Assembly: GCA_001632435.1 (NCBI GenBank)
Contig: KV423951.1
Location: 124,001-188,000, forward strand
DNA length: 64,000 bases
Direction of reading: 5' to 3'
DNA from: Calocera cornea HHB12733
Lineage: Eukaryota; Basidiomycota; Dacrymycetes; Dacrymycetales; Dacrymycetaceae
The notes under the pieces were generated by a model. It ran no database searches. It worked only from the letters and a program-made list of their open reading frames with translations, and was not told the origin of the DNA. Position 1 is the first letter of the stretch. Each line of letters starts with the position of its first letter. Made by a program: the position numbers and the translations under genes. Positions 1 to 9,572 of this stretch are shown piece after piece.

Positions 1-996
1 CCTTATTCTATTTCTACAAACATTATGCCTCATTCAAATTGGCTGGAAATTGGTGTACAGACTGTCCATATAGTACCCAGTCTTCCATTCAAAATTTGTG
101 GAATTTCATAAGTTGGAAAGTTTTGGGTATATGGCCAACATTAAAAGCAACAACAAATTAAACCCTTTACCATAGTATCATTTGTCTATTCATAAGCAAT
201 CACTTCCTACTTATATATCTTTCCCAATTTCTCAAATCTGCTTTATATATGTCTAAATATGATTCCTCTCAAGTAGCAAGTCAATCCATACAGCCATTAA
301 TATTATATTACTCATTTGCTATTCAGGGTACTATAGGGCCTAAGAAGACATACATACTCCAACTATAGCGGCATGTGCAACACATTTCTACCTAATCAAA
401 TCTATCTGGAAAAGATGTTTGGACCTCTGACTGATGATTTCCTATGCAATAGCACTGATATAAGCATTGAAAGGCAGCACAGCAGGGGCTGCAGCAGTGT
501 ATCAGCACATGTTTTGAGAAAATAGAGGCCTTCCCACGGTTAAATATCCTTTATTTTTTGCCTCAGTCATAACAGAGGGGTCCTAAACACATTACCAGTA
601 TCTAATATACAAGTAGAATAATAGAATTATGTGATTGCAGGGCTGCAGCAATGCTGCTTTTATTATAGGGGCCCTGCATTTCCGGCCCCTAGCCCATTTT
701 TCCACTGGCTGACGGATCGCTGCAGCAGGGCCCTGTGGCTGTGACCTTCCCAGCCACATTAGGGTCATGCCGGGAAACCCCTCTCTAGGGTCCTTGACAT
801 TAGGACCGTGAGCTGTCCCCCTTCCCGCCGTGGCCAACCCTGGCTCTCCGAGATGCATCTCTCCGACGGTCTGAAATCCAGTGGTCGTTCGTCCGTGAAT
901 TTCATTCACAAGACAAGACAACCTAATGCATAAGACACCCACGAAGATCGTACAGCGTACTCAACCCATCCCTCTCCCTCTCGAAGCTCTCTGCTC
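1..996. other. AT-rich non-coding DNA, possible decayed repeat
   Basis: The first 600 bases are much richer in A and T than the rest of the window and hold no long reading frame. Composition changes sharply near 620-650, where GC-rich DNA begins. A 116-codon minus-strand frame at 592-942 matches no family I recognise and starts in mixed-composition DNA, so I do not call it a gene. The block could be an old transposon remnant, but I see no terminal repeats. Confidence 0.4.
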
Positions 997-2068
997 TCAA
1001 CTATCTGCCTTCCTCCTCCGACTCCGCGTAACCACCCCTTCCCCTCCCTTCGGTCTCGCCTTCGTCAGCTTCTTCGCCTTCGGCATTGGCAGGCCCGGGA
1101 GGGGCTTGTCCCCCGCCGCTTTCGCCAGCCCGGCGTCCCACTCGTCCTTTGCGCGCTGCTTTGCCCGCCCGAAGGTGCGCTTAGCGTCGGCCTCGAGGCT
1201 CGCGGGAGAGGTGCCGTGCAGGTAGTCCAGGACTCCCCAGATGCCACTTTAGAAATAAGATACATTGTCAGGGGTATGAGACAAGGATATAGAATGAAAA
1301 TGCGCACAAATAACACGTCCCGCGGTTATAGTAGTGCCCCTCCGTCCTCCTGCTCAGCCCGCCCGCCATCCCCCACAGCCCACTGTAGCCCGAGAACCTC
1401 ATGACGTCCACTCCGCACTGAACCGCCAGAACGATCAGGAAGGTGAGTATATGCGTTCTCCTGAGCACGGGGGCTAGGTAGGTAGGGAGCAGGGAGAGGA
1501 GGAGGTAATCGGCCGGGTTCTGCGCGTGTGCTAGGAGCGGCGTAGGTGGGTGGGAGTGATGCTGCGCGTGTAGGGCAGGCCACAGGTAGTGCACGGTGCG
1601 GTGGAGATAGTAGTACAGGCAACTGCTGATCATTTGCGAGAGGAGGACGTCGTAGATGACCGTCGGAAGGAGTGGTAGGGTCATGCTGACCGGGAAGAGC
1701 TGGAAGGGAAGGGCGTAGACCGCTAGAGCGTGTAGCCCAAGGCCAAGGGCGTCATTGATCGCTGCGCGGAGGAGGAGACCGGGAGCAGTGCTGGGGAGCA
1801 TGCTGACTGAGCTTGGGTGGAACTTCCATCCGTTTGAAAGGTCCGGCAGCAGCAGGTCGAACGCGGTTATGCTTAGCGCTGGGAGCCAGAAGCACAAAAG
1901 GCGAATGATGAGTGTGCTGAGGATAGATATTTTGAGTGGGGAGTGAGAGAGGACGAGGGTGAGCCATGTCAGGTAGAAGAAGAGAAAATTGAGCGAGGTG
2001 AGGGTGTAGTTGTTCCATATGAGGGAGGTGGGGAGGAAGGACAGCGCGGAGGAGAGGAGCGCCGACAT
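997..2068 (-). CDS. Sterol desaturase / fatty acid hydroxylase superfamily membrane enzyme
   Basis: Two exons (1317-2068 and 997-1246) joined over a 70-nt intron encode about 333 residues. The N-terminal half is strongly hydrophobic with several likely membrane spans, as expected for an ER di-iron oxygenase. Two histidine boxes are visible, HRTVH and HAQHH about ten residues later. The C-terminal part has the family-like stretch GIWGVLDYLHGT, which is split by the intron, followed by a basic tail. The position of the third histidine box reads GHYYN rather than HxxHH, so metal binding may be incomplete or use other residues. The start is the ATG at 2068; an upstream in-frame GTG is not used. 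The family oxidises sterols, fatty acids or sphingoid bases; the substrate cannot be told. Confidence 0.8.
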
Positions 2069-2562
2069 GCCGATGAATGCCACGGGCCCGCTGCGACCGA
2101 TATGTGATTATCTCCGCTTTCCTCCGTCTTCTTGTGGGTATGCAAATGAACTTGGATAGTAGAACGGCGTTCAACAGCAGAGTTTGATCGATAGGGCCGC
2201 TGCTGTGGTCGTGGGATGTTGAGACGTCCACAACATCCAGGTCGCGTCGCACCGCGTCAGGCGCCCTCGACGTCCTTGAGTGGCTGTGTCCCTCCGGAGC
2301 CGAGCGAAAGTCCGAGCGTCCTGCGTCCTATGAGGCTCTCTTGCTTGCGCCCCGTCGGCGTCGCGTCGTTCAGCGGCCTAAAGCGGCCGCTGGTAGCCTA
2401 GGACGAGGTCCACTTGGATATCATCACTGTCGTTGGCCTGGAAGAATAGACAGGCATCAGGCCGATTGAGCAAGAGCCGATCAAAGAGGAGCCGATTAAG
2501 GGAAAGCCGATCAAGCCCGAGTCCATCAAGGAGCAGTCAATGCGGGGTTGGACGACGGGCTC
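2069..2562. other. Spacer with decayed BET-like 5' sequence
   Basis: This is the divergent spacer between the desaturase and the BET/zinc-finger gene. Its right half carries a 15-bp tandem repeat (listed separately) and broken coding-like sequence. I see no complete exon. Confidence 0.4.
2461..2533 (+). repeat. 15-bp tandem repeat, about 4.8 copies
   Basis: The unit begins GCCGAT or GTCCAT and recurs at 2461, 2476, 2491, 2506 and 2521 with substitutions. In one frame it encodes a pentapeptide series of the form P-I-K/E-x-x. That frame has a stop just upstream and is not the frame of the following BET-like exon, so it is probably not translated with it. Confidence 0.75.
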
Positions 2563-4727
2563 ATGGATGAACCTACGCCGCTGATGACTTCGGACTCGTT
2601 CGGACCTGGCAGGCAGGAGAGCGGTGAACCGGCTACGAAGAGGCAGAGGCTCGAGTCGTCCACTGAGGCGAGTTTACGCGCATACACGTATCCTCCGGCT
2701 GCGGCTGACGTGCATAGCTCCATCCCAATCCGAACCGGCTCAACCACTTGCGCGTCTCTACATTCTCCGTCGATCAGTACCGTTCTGCCGCCACATTGAT
2801 TTGGCAGCTAAAGGCAAATCGCGATGCCAGTGCGTTTCTTAAACCTGTCGATAATGTCCGCTTGGATATCCCGCCTCACAACACTATCATCAAGCACCCT
2901 CTGGATCTCGGCACCGTCGAGGAGAAGCTGCTACTGTCCAACCGTATCAACAACCTGGGGACGACTCAGTACTCTCAGATCTCCGAGACAGCGCCTGGCG
3001 AGCGATACTGGAGTGTGGACGAGTTTATGGCCGATGTCAGGCTCGTGTTCGACAATGCGCTCAAATTCCATGGAGAGGTGCACGCCGGGGCTAGGATCGT
3101 TAGGCGCATGCTGGTCATCTTCGACACTCATATGGAGAAGAGACGGGCAGCGGAAGAGCTGAAGTCTGTCATCCCGGCTACCCAGCTCGCGGAGGAGGCG
3201 GAGAATGAGGACGAAGAGAGTGACGACACAGAGGACGAGTCCCAAGGTGAGTCCCAACTTATGTCCTCCAGGTACGTGTATGTTAATTAACTGCGCGAGT
3301 GCAGTCGCCGATGCAAGTACCGACACGCCAGCTGTTAAGCTAGTCGAGACGCTTGAGAGTCCCCAGGATGCTCCGAAGCTCCAGGAAGATGCGCTTGTCT
3401 ATCGCGCGAGTCGGCAGGAGCTCCCTGTCTTGACCGAGAAGGGTGTGGGCGAGGATAAAGAGGAAGAGGCCAAAAAGTTCGAACAGGAGGAGGACAAAGG
3501 CGACGATCATATCAATGGTGAGACCCGGTCAAAGTGCCCTTGTTGCCTGTGCGCTGACCATCTCCCCGGTCCCAGCTGCCCTGGCGGATCATGCGCAGAA
3601 CGCCAAGGTGGTGATTGACTTCCTTCAGCGGATCCAGAGGAAGCAGGCGCAGACGCAGAGTACCGAGACGCCGTTTGCCACCACAACCAAGGAGGAGAGC
3701 ACCGGCAAGGATCCCAGGCCCGGCCATCCCAAGCCCGACCCTGCAGCTGCTGCCACTCCCATTGCCGGGCCTTCCGAGCTCCGTAAGTCGAAGAGCAGTG
3801 CCATGGAGTCGTATGACCACGATCCCGTCGACTTCTATAAGAAGCGGGAACTATCTGAGGAGATCCGCAGGCTGAAAGGCAAAACACTCACGGACGTGCT
3901 CACCATCATCCAGACGGCCCTGCGGCGGGATAGCCTGACGAACGCGAACAGCGGTATCGAGGCCGACATCGATAGACTCGCGCCGAGCGTCATCCGCAAG
4001 CTATACCGCAAGGTCGTCGAGCCCGCGAAGAAGAAGCGTGAGATGGAGGAGAGCCGTACGAAGTATGTATGGGATTCGGCTATCGGCGGCTTCCGTTACG
4101 ACAGGACAGCCGGCAAGGATTCATCGGGCCGCAGAGACTATCAGAACGGCGTGCGCTGGGATAACTCGACAGACGAGGCTTTACAAACGGAGAAAATCAG
4201 CATGCTCGAGGCGCGCCTAAGCATGTTCAATGGCGGTGGTTCCGGCCACAGTTCCACAGCCGCACAGCCTACCCAACAGCCGACGATGGACGTTGACAAG
4301 AGCGTCGGCACGAGTTATGAGAGACGCCGCAACGAGGACTCGGACTCTGGCTCGGTGCGCCCGTCCCGAACGGGTAAGAAGGACTACAGGTGCGGGCAAT
4401 GCAACCGCGCCTTCGACACCTCTGGTCATCTGTCCCGCCACATGAGGATACACACTGGCGAGCGTAGGCAAGTCTGCCCTTTCCCGGCCTGTCACCATAC
4501 CTGCAGTAGACATGACAACCTCCTCCAGCAGTGAGTCATGCGCCCCTTATCATTACACTGCCTTGGACACAGAGCTGACAAACTCCAGTTATCGTATCCA
4601 GCATCTCCCAAAGTCAGCCCAACCCTACACGACCACGGAGGTGAAACAGGCACTAGAGGACATGTTCACGCAGCAGGGCATCGACCGTACGTCTGCACCG
4701 CCTCCTCCATCGCGTCCATCCCCGTAG
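2563..4727 (+). CDS. Rearranged BET paralogue: one bromodomain, NET domain and C2H2 zinc fingers
   Basis: The best model has five exons (2563-2709, 2778-3246, 3305-3517, 3576-4530, 4589-4727) giving 640 residues in one frame. The order is a short region like the full BET gene at 9573, one bromodomain, an acidic linker, a NET domain, then two C2H2 fingers. The second finger is interrupted by a 58-nt intron and ends in DNLLQHYRI. The second bromodomain of the parent is missing. The bromodomain residue matching the acetyl-lysine-binding asparagine is His (KFHGE, against KFNGE in the full copy). The first intron (2710-2777, GTGCAT donor) is weak. Without it there is a one-base frameshift near 2711, so the 5' end may be broken. 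Such a protein would be nuclear and DNA-binding, but its function is inferred only. Confidence 0.6.
3247..3575 (+). repeat. Internal exon-intron duplication within the BET/zinc-finger gene
   Basis: Two 58-nt introns (3247-3304 and 3518-3575) both resemble the 58-nt second intron of the full BET gene (11712-11769). Each is followed by exon sequence resembling the start of that gene's third exon. The spacing is 271 bp. This fits tandem duplication of a segment holding the intron and the following exon start. Confidence 0.65.
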
Positions 4728-5464
4728 ACTATGCCAAAGGTTTATGCACCTATGTCAGAAGTTGACGGATGACTATCCACTTATTACTGTATGCATACCA
4801 TGTCTACATAGAATATGTTGTACCTGCGCAACAATGCAATCAATTCGCCTCATTGCCCTCTGTTGAGGCCGAACTACTTAACGGCCACTGTCGGTTACCT
4901 CTGCCTTGCCCCAGCCCCGCAACGAGCGCTCGCCGGCGGCCGGCCTCTTGCTTCTCGTACTGTATGTGACGCCGAGCACCGCACGTATCCAGCGCAGACG
5001 AGGAATTATAGTACTACTGCGTTGTAAACGCCGAAGCCTCGGGGAAGAACAAGGGCATGAAGTGACTGTATCCGGCCTCACGGGGAGCCGGAACTTTTAC
5101 TGGAAATACACTGTCAAAACACGGCAGTTCACGCCAGTGTCATCGATCCAGCGTCCTGCGCCCGTGACCAGGGTCGTGCTGGCCTTTGTGGTTGAGCTTC
5201 CTTAGCGTCCCCTGCGGAATGTGTGGCGAGAAACTCTAAATCCGGATGGACTGCATCATCGGCTTTGCCCTCTACGCGGGAGTAGGACAGCGGAGGCCAG
5301 CTTGATGACTACGCCGTTGATTGATTGGTTCCGTCTAAGTGTGGCCTGTGGCCTGTGGCCTATGTACGCATGAAATGCATATATAAGCACCGTGCCTGGC
5401 AACCTTCCTGAGACTAAGGTGTCCCGACCGCATAGTTTGACGTTTATCACCTACTGTCATCGAG
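4728..5464. promoter_or_regulatory. Spacer with TATA box for the NET-only gene
   Basis: No exon is visible. A TATATAAG motif at 5380-5387 lies 78-85 bp before the ATG at 5465, well placed for a core promoter. A GTGGCCT unit repeats about three times just upstream (5340-5360). Confidence 0.5.
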
Positions 5465-6151
5465 ATGGACGAGATGGACGAGATGGACGTGGAGACGCTC
5501 AAGCAACGCTCTACTGCAACCACGTTCAGGGACGACGATGAATACAAACTAGTCAAGACAGTCGAAGCGACGACGAACCAGAAGTCGACCCAGCAGAGGG
5601 TGAAGAAGTCGCGTGCCAAGAAGAATCGCATCAGAAATACAGTCAAGCCAGCGAGGAGAGTCAAGGACAGGGGAGCTCAACCTCCCGGCGTTGTCGCTAT
5701 TGCTCCGACCACTGGGCCCTCTAAGCAGCTCAAAGTCAAGCCGCGCGACAAAAACATGAAGGAGGAGTCGAACGAAGACGGTCCCGTAGACTTCTGCGAA
5801 AAGCGCGAGCTAGCTGAGGAGATCGTCAAGCTGGAGGGCAAGGTGCTCAAGGACGTCATCGCGGTCCTTGAAGAAGCCATCCTGCCGGAGATCCCAAACG
5901 GCGAAGATGACTGTGAGATCGAGATTGACAGCCTTCCCCCGAGCGTCATCCGCAAGCTGTATCGTATGGTCGTCGAGCCCGCCAGGAAGCAGCGCGAAGC
6001 GGAGCAGATTCGCTTGCTCGAGGTACGCCTGAGCATGTTCACTGGTGGTGGGGCGGCGAGCGTTCCGGCTGCCTCGAGGCCTGCCCAGCAGCAGGGAATG
6101 ATGGATGTGGACGAGACCTCGAGCGATGACGATCACTGGGGGTCAGAGTAG
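5465..6151 (+). CDS. NET-domain-only BET derivative
   Basis: A single uninterrupted exon of 228 codons. The start (MDEMDEMDVET) matches an internal stretch of the full BET protein just before its first bromodomain. The sequence then jumps to the region after the second bromodomain and continues through a basic linker, the NET domain (about residues 105-175) and the conserved RLSMF tail. Both bromodomains are absent, as after an internal deletion. The 3' flank also resembles that of the full gene, so this is a DNA-level duplicate. NET domains bind short peptides of chromatin regulators, so it could compete with the full BET protein. That role is inference. The open frame and its own TATA box argue for expression. 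Confidence 0.75.
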   Translation: MDEMDEMDVETLKQRSTATTFRDDDEYKLVKTVEATTNQKSTQQRVKKSRAKKNRIRNTVKPARRVKDRGAQPPGVVAIAPTTGPSKQLKVKPRDKNMKEESNEDGPVDFCEKRELAEEIVKLEGKVLKDVIAVLEEAILPEIPNGEDDCEIEIDSLPPSVIRKLYRMVVEPARKQREAEQIRLLEVRLSMFTGGGAASVPAASRPAQQQGMMDVDETSSDDDHWGSE

Positions 6152-6604
6152 GCTGTACCGAGGGGCTGATGTAGTCTGTGATTCAGAAAAGACTAACGCT
6201 CATTCGCTTACATTCCGAATACGGGTGATTAGAATTTGCCCCAAGTGCGCGGGGAGATGCTATCCTTGAACCTGCAGGCCTACTGCGACAATTATGCATG
6301 AATTTTCTCCTTGGAGCAAGAGTCGGACATGTCAGTCAATGATTTCCAGCAATAACGAGTAATGAGCGCCTCTTTCGGGCCAGCAGGTCTGAAGCACTGA
6401 GGGATGATGCGGAGGATGGCCGACCTCGGCCAGAGGCGAGGCGACGTCATTTAGTTATACTCGGAGCCGAACACACCTCCGAAGCGTTCTGCAGTCATCT
6501 CCAGGGCCCTTAGAGTGGCTCGCTCGCTTGCACCTCCAACAACTGTCACAAATCTCGGTTCAACCTTCCCACCTCAGAGGAGGAGAGAAAGAGGCACAGA
6601 AAGA
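6152..6604. other. 3' flank of the NET-only gene and WDR70 upstream region
   Basis: About the first 65 bases after the stop match the 3' flank of the full BET gene at 12546-12606, sharing the run TTCAGAAAAGACTAA. The rest is unremarkable upstream DNA of the WDR70 homologue. Confidence 0.6.
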
Positions 6605-9097
6605 ATGGATGACCTCTCCGCGTTTGGTCTCCCCTCGGGGTTTGGCAAGACCCAGCGCGCGAAACCCACGCTCGCAGCGCGGTTCGAGCAGACGAAGCGC
6701 TCCAACACGCCTGGTGTAGCGATCGGTGCTTCACCAGCACCGAAGACGGCTGCCAGTCCCACACCACCGAAGGTGAGTTCTTGAGATGGGAAGGAAGATG
6801 GGAGCGTTGATACGACTAGCAGGAAGGTTGTTGGAAAGCGGCCAAGAGAGGATGAAGAAGACGAGGATGAGGACGAGGTCGAATCGGGGCCAATGCCGGC
6901 GAAAACCGGGAACGGGGTGAAGGCGGACGACGAGGAGAAAGATGACGATGACGATGATGACGATATGGAAGATGATGAGGACGAGTTTGAGGATGATCTT
7001 CCGCTTACGCACGAGCTCCTGCTGAAGGACCACACCAAGGCTAGTCGCTTTCCCACCTAAGGCGCGTATATGCTAACGCTCTGCACGCAGGCCGTCTCTG
7101 CCCTCGCTCTCGACCCATCGGGCGCGCGCATCGTCTCCGGGTCGCACGACTACGATGCCAAACTATGGGACTTCGGAGGGATGGACCTCTCCCTGCGTCC
7201 CTTCCGCTCCTTCGAGCCGGCGGGCAACTACCCAGTGCGCGACCTCGCGTACTCCCCCTACGGCGACGTCTTCCTGTGCATCTCGGGGACGTCGCAGGCG
7301 AAGCTCTTTGACCGGGACGGAGAGAGCAAGGGCGAATTTGTCAAGGGTGATATGTATATTAGGGATATGAGGAACACGGCTGGGCATGTCGGGGAGCTTA
7401 CTGGCTGCGCGTGGAGCCCTTGGGAGGACAACACGTTCATTACGAGCTCAGCGGACTCGACTATCCGGTGAGCACCGGACCTCCACCACTTACACCGCGC
7501 GGGGCTGACAGGAGGCAGAATATGGGACGCGGAGAACCGGAGGAAGCAGAAGACGGTCATCGTAGTCAAGAGCAAGGAGCGAGGTGCGCGGACGCGCGTA
7601 ACGTGGTGCGGGTACAACAGGGAGGGATCGCTGATTGCCGGAGGTGTGCTCTTCCCTCCTCCTGCTCTGGATGTTTGACTCATTTGGTCATAGCATGCAC
7701 CGACGGGACACTGCATCTGTGGAACTCGAAATCGAACTTTGTGAGGCCGAATTTATCGGCGGAGGATGCCCATGAGAAAGGGACTGAGACAGGTGGGTGT
7801 GCGTTTGCGGTGGATGGATGGGGCTTCGTTTCTCGTGGGGGAGATGGGACCGTTAAACGTGCGTCTGACACCATCGAATCGCTATCGACGCAAAACTGAC
7901 GCAAGGTTTAGTTTGGGACACAAGAAAATTCAAGCGCCCTATCGCTACTGCTTCTGCCCCAACGCTTTACCCAGGGACAAACGTGACTTTCTCACCCGAC
8001 GGGAAGTACGTCGTGACTGGAACCAGCGCGGGGACGACGAAGGAAGAGGCAGAGGCGGGGACTGCAGGCGGTGGGAAGCTACTGTTACTCAAAAGAGAGA
8101 ATCTGGAGCTGGAGAGGGAGGTTACGCTCGGCGGACGAGGAGTGCTGCGGGTTGTTTGGCACCCCAAGATCAACCAGGTGCGTCTAAACTCCGTATGCGG
8201 AACGATGCCGTTCTGATGCCAGATCGCAGATTGTTTGTGGGCATGCGGACGGCACGATCCGCGTACTGTACTCACCGACACATTCCATCAACGGTGCCAA
8301 GCTATGCGTGCCCAAAGGCACCAAAGCGCGCACGATCGAGGACTACGCCGCATCCCTCTACGTGCCCATCCTACTGCCCGACGAGCCCGGCATGGGTCGC
8401 GATGACAGCGACCGTCCGAACAAGCGGAGGCGGGACAAGGAGCGGATGCAGGTCGGCGGGCGGACGCGCCGGCCGATGCCGCCTGTGCACGGGCCGGGCA
8501 AAGGCGGGCGCGTCGGTGCCAGCGCGACCCAGCACATTGTTCAGCACCTGTTCAGGGACAACACGAGGGACGAGGATGTGAGTTCTCTGTTGTTGTTTGT
8601 CTTGCTGTTTGCCTGTTTGTTTCGTCCTCCTTTCCCGCTAGGCGCTAGACCCTTGCAAACCCGTCCTTGGCTCCCTTTTGCGTTTTTCGGCCGCGCGGCG
8701 CGTTTCACGGGCATTTTGCCTCCGTAATTTTTTTACCCCACAGACGTGGCACACCTTTTTTCGTGTGACTTGACTCGCGCGCCACCCGTTGCAGGCGCAT
8801 CGTTTGCCGATGCGCTCTCACCCATCGGGGATGACGTTGCTAATTTGCTCATTATAGCCGCGCGAGGCCCTGCTCAAGTACGCCGATGTTGCGGAGAAGG
8901 ATCCCATCTGGACTTCCGGTGAGTCCACAGTCACAAATCCGCCCACGCGGCACCTAGATGGCACCGCGGTGCTTCCCAGGGTTTGTTTACAGTTTTGCTG
9001 ATTGCGGGTTTTCGCAGCGTGGAGGCAAAATCAGCCCAAACCGGTTTTCCAGCAGGTGGACACGACGGAGGAGAAGGAGGAGGACGAGGAGAAGTGA
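6605..9097 (+). CDS. WDR70: WD40-repeat protein, WDR70 homologue
   Basis: Nine exons (6605-6772, 6827-7039, 7091-7467, 7519-7643, 7694-7858, 7912-8177, 8230-8577, 8858-8918, 9018-9097) join in frame to 600 residues. An N-terminal tail and a long acidic stretch (about residues 60-115) precede the WD repeats. These include SALALDPSGARIVSGS, YDAKLWDFGGMD and GTIRVLYSP, in the order seen in WDR70/gastrulation-defective-1 proteins. The C-terminal third is basic and ends in an acidic tail. In human cells and fission yeast WDR70 acts with the CRL4 ligase in H2B ubiquitination and DNA-break resection; a similar nuclear role is inferred. The second intron (7040-7090) only keeps frame if it starts with GC. 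The seventh intron is 280 nt, unusually long here. Confidence 0.85.
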
Positions 9098-9572
9098 GCG
9101 GGCTGTATGCGTATCGTGGGGTGTGGTTATTGTACATTATTTTGCTGTTGTGGAGGGTGGGTGCTGGCCGGTGGTGAAGTGACGAGCGGCTGCGCACGGG
9201 CCACGCACCCGCCGGGCACGTGGCTTGCAGACACGGCGCGGACGAATAGCCTCCGTTCCCGCCCCTGACAGACGCGTACATAAGGCGGGAGGGGGGCGCG
9301 CCGCGTCCAGCACTTGAACCCGGAAACGCTCGAGGACCCCAGCAGCACCCCGCGTCGGCGATTGAACAAATTCGCCACTCGCTGCAATTGGGCACGCGTC
9401 TGAGCTTATCGCCGAACATCGTCGCCTGAAATACAGAGCATCGCACCGCTGCTGCCGAGCATCCGCATCCACGCACGTATCCCCGCTCGATATTTCTCCA
9501 CCGAGCATACACGCAGTTCATACTCGCTTAAACTCAGTTTCTCTCTCCGCATCTCCACGCCACCGATATACG
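9098..9572. promoter_or_regulatory. Upstream region of the full BET gene
   Basis: A GC-rich spacer between same-strand genes, with pyrimidine-rich stretches just before the ATG. I see no TATA box, coding exon or repeat. Confidence 0.4.

Noticed and set aside
592..942. A 116-codon minus-strand frame
   Set aside because: No recognised domain, no splice partners and placed across the composition change. It could be a repeat relic, but a gene is not supported.
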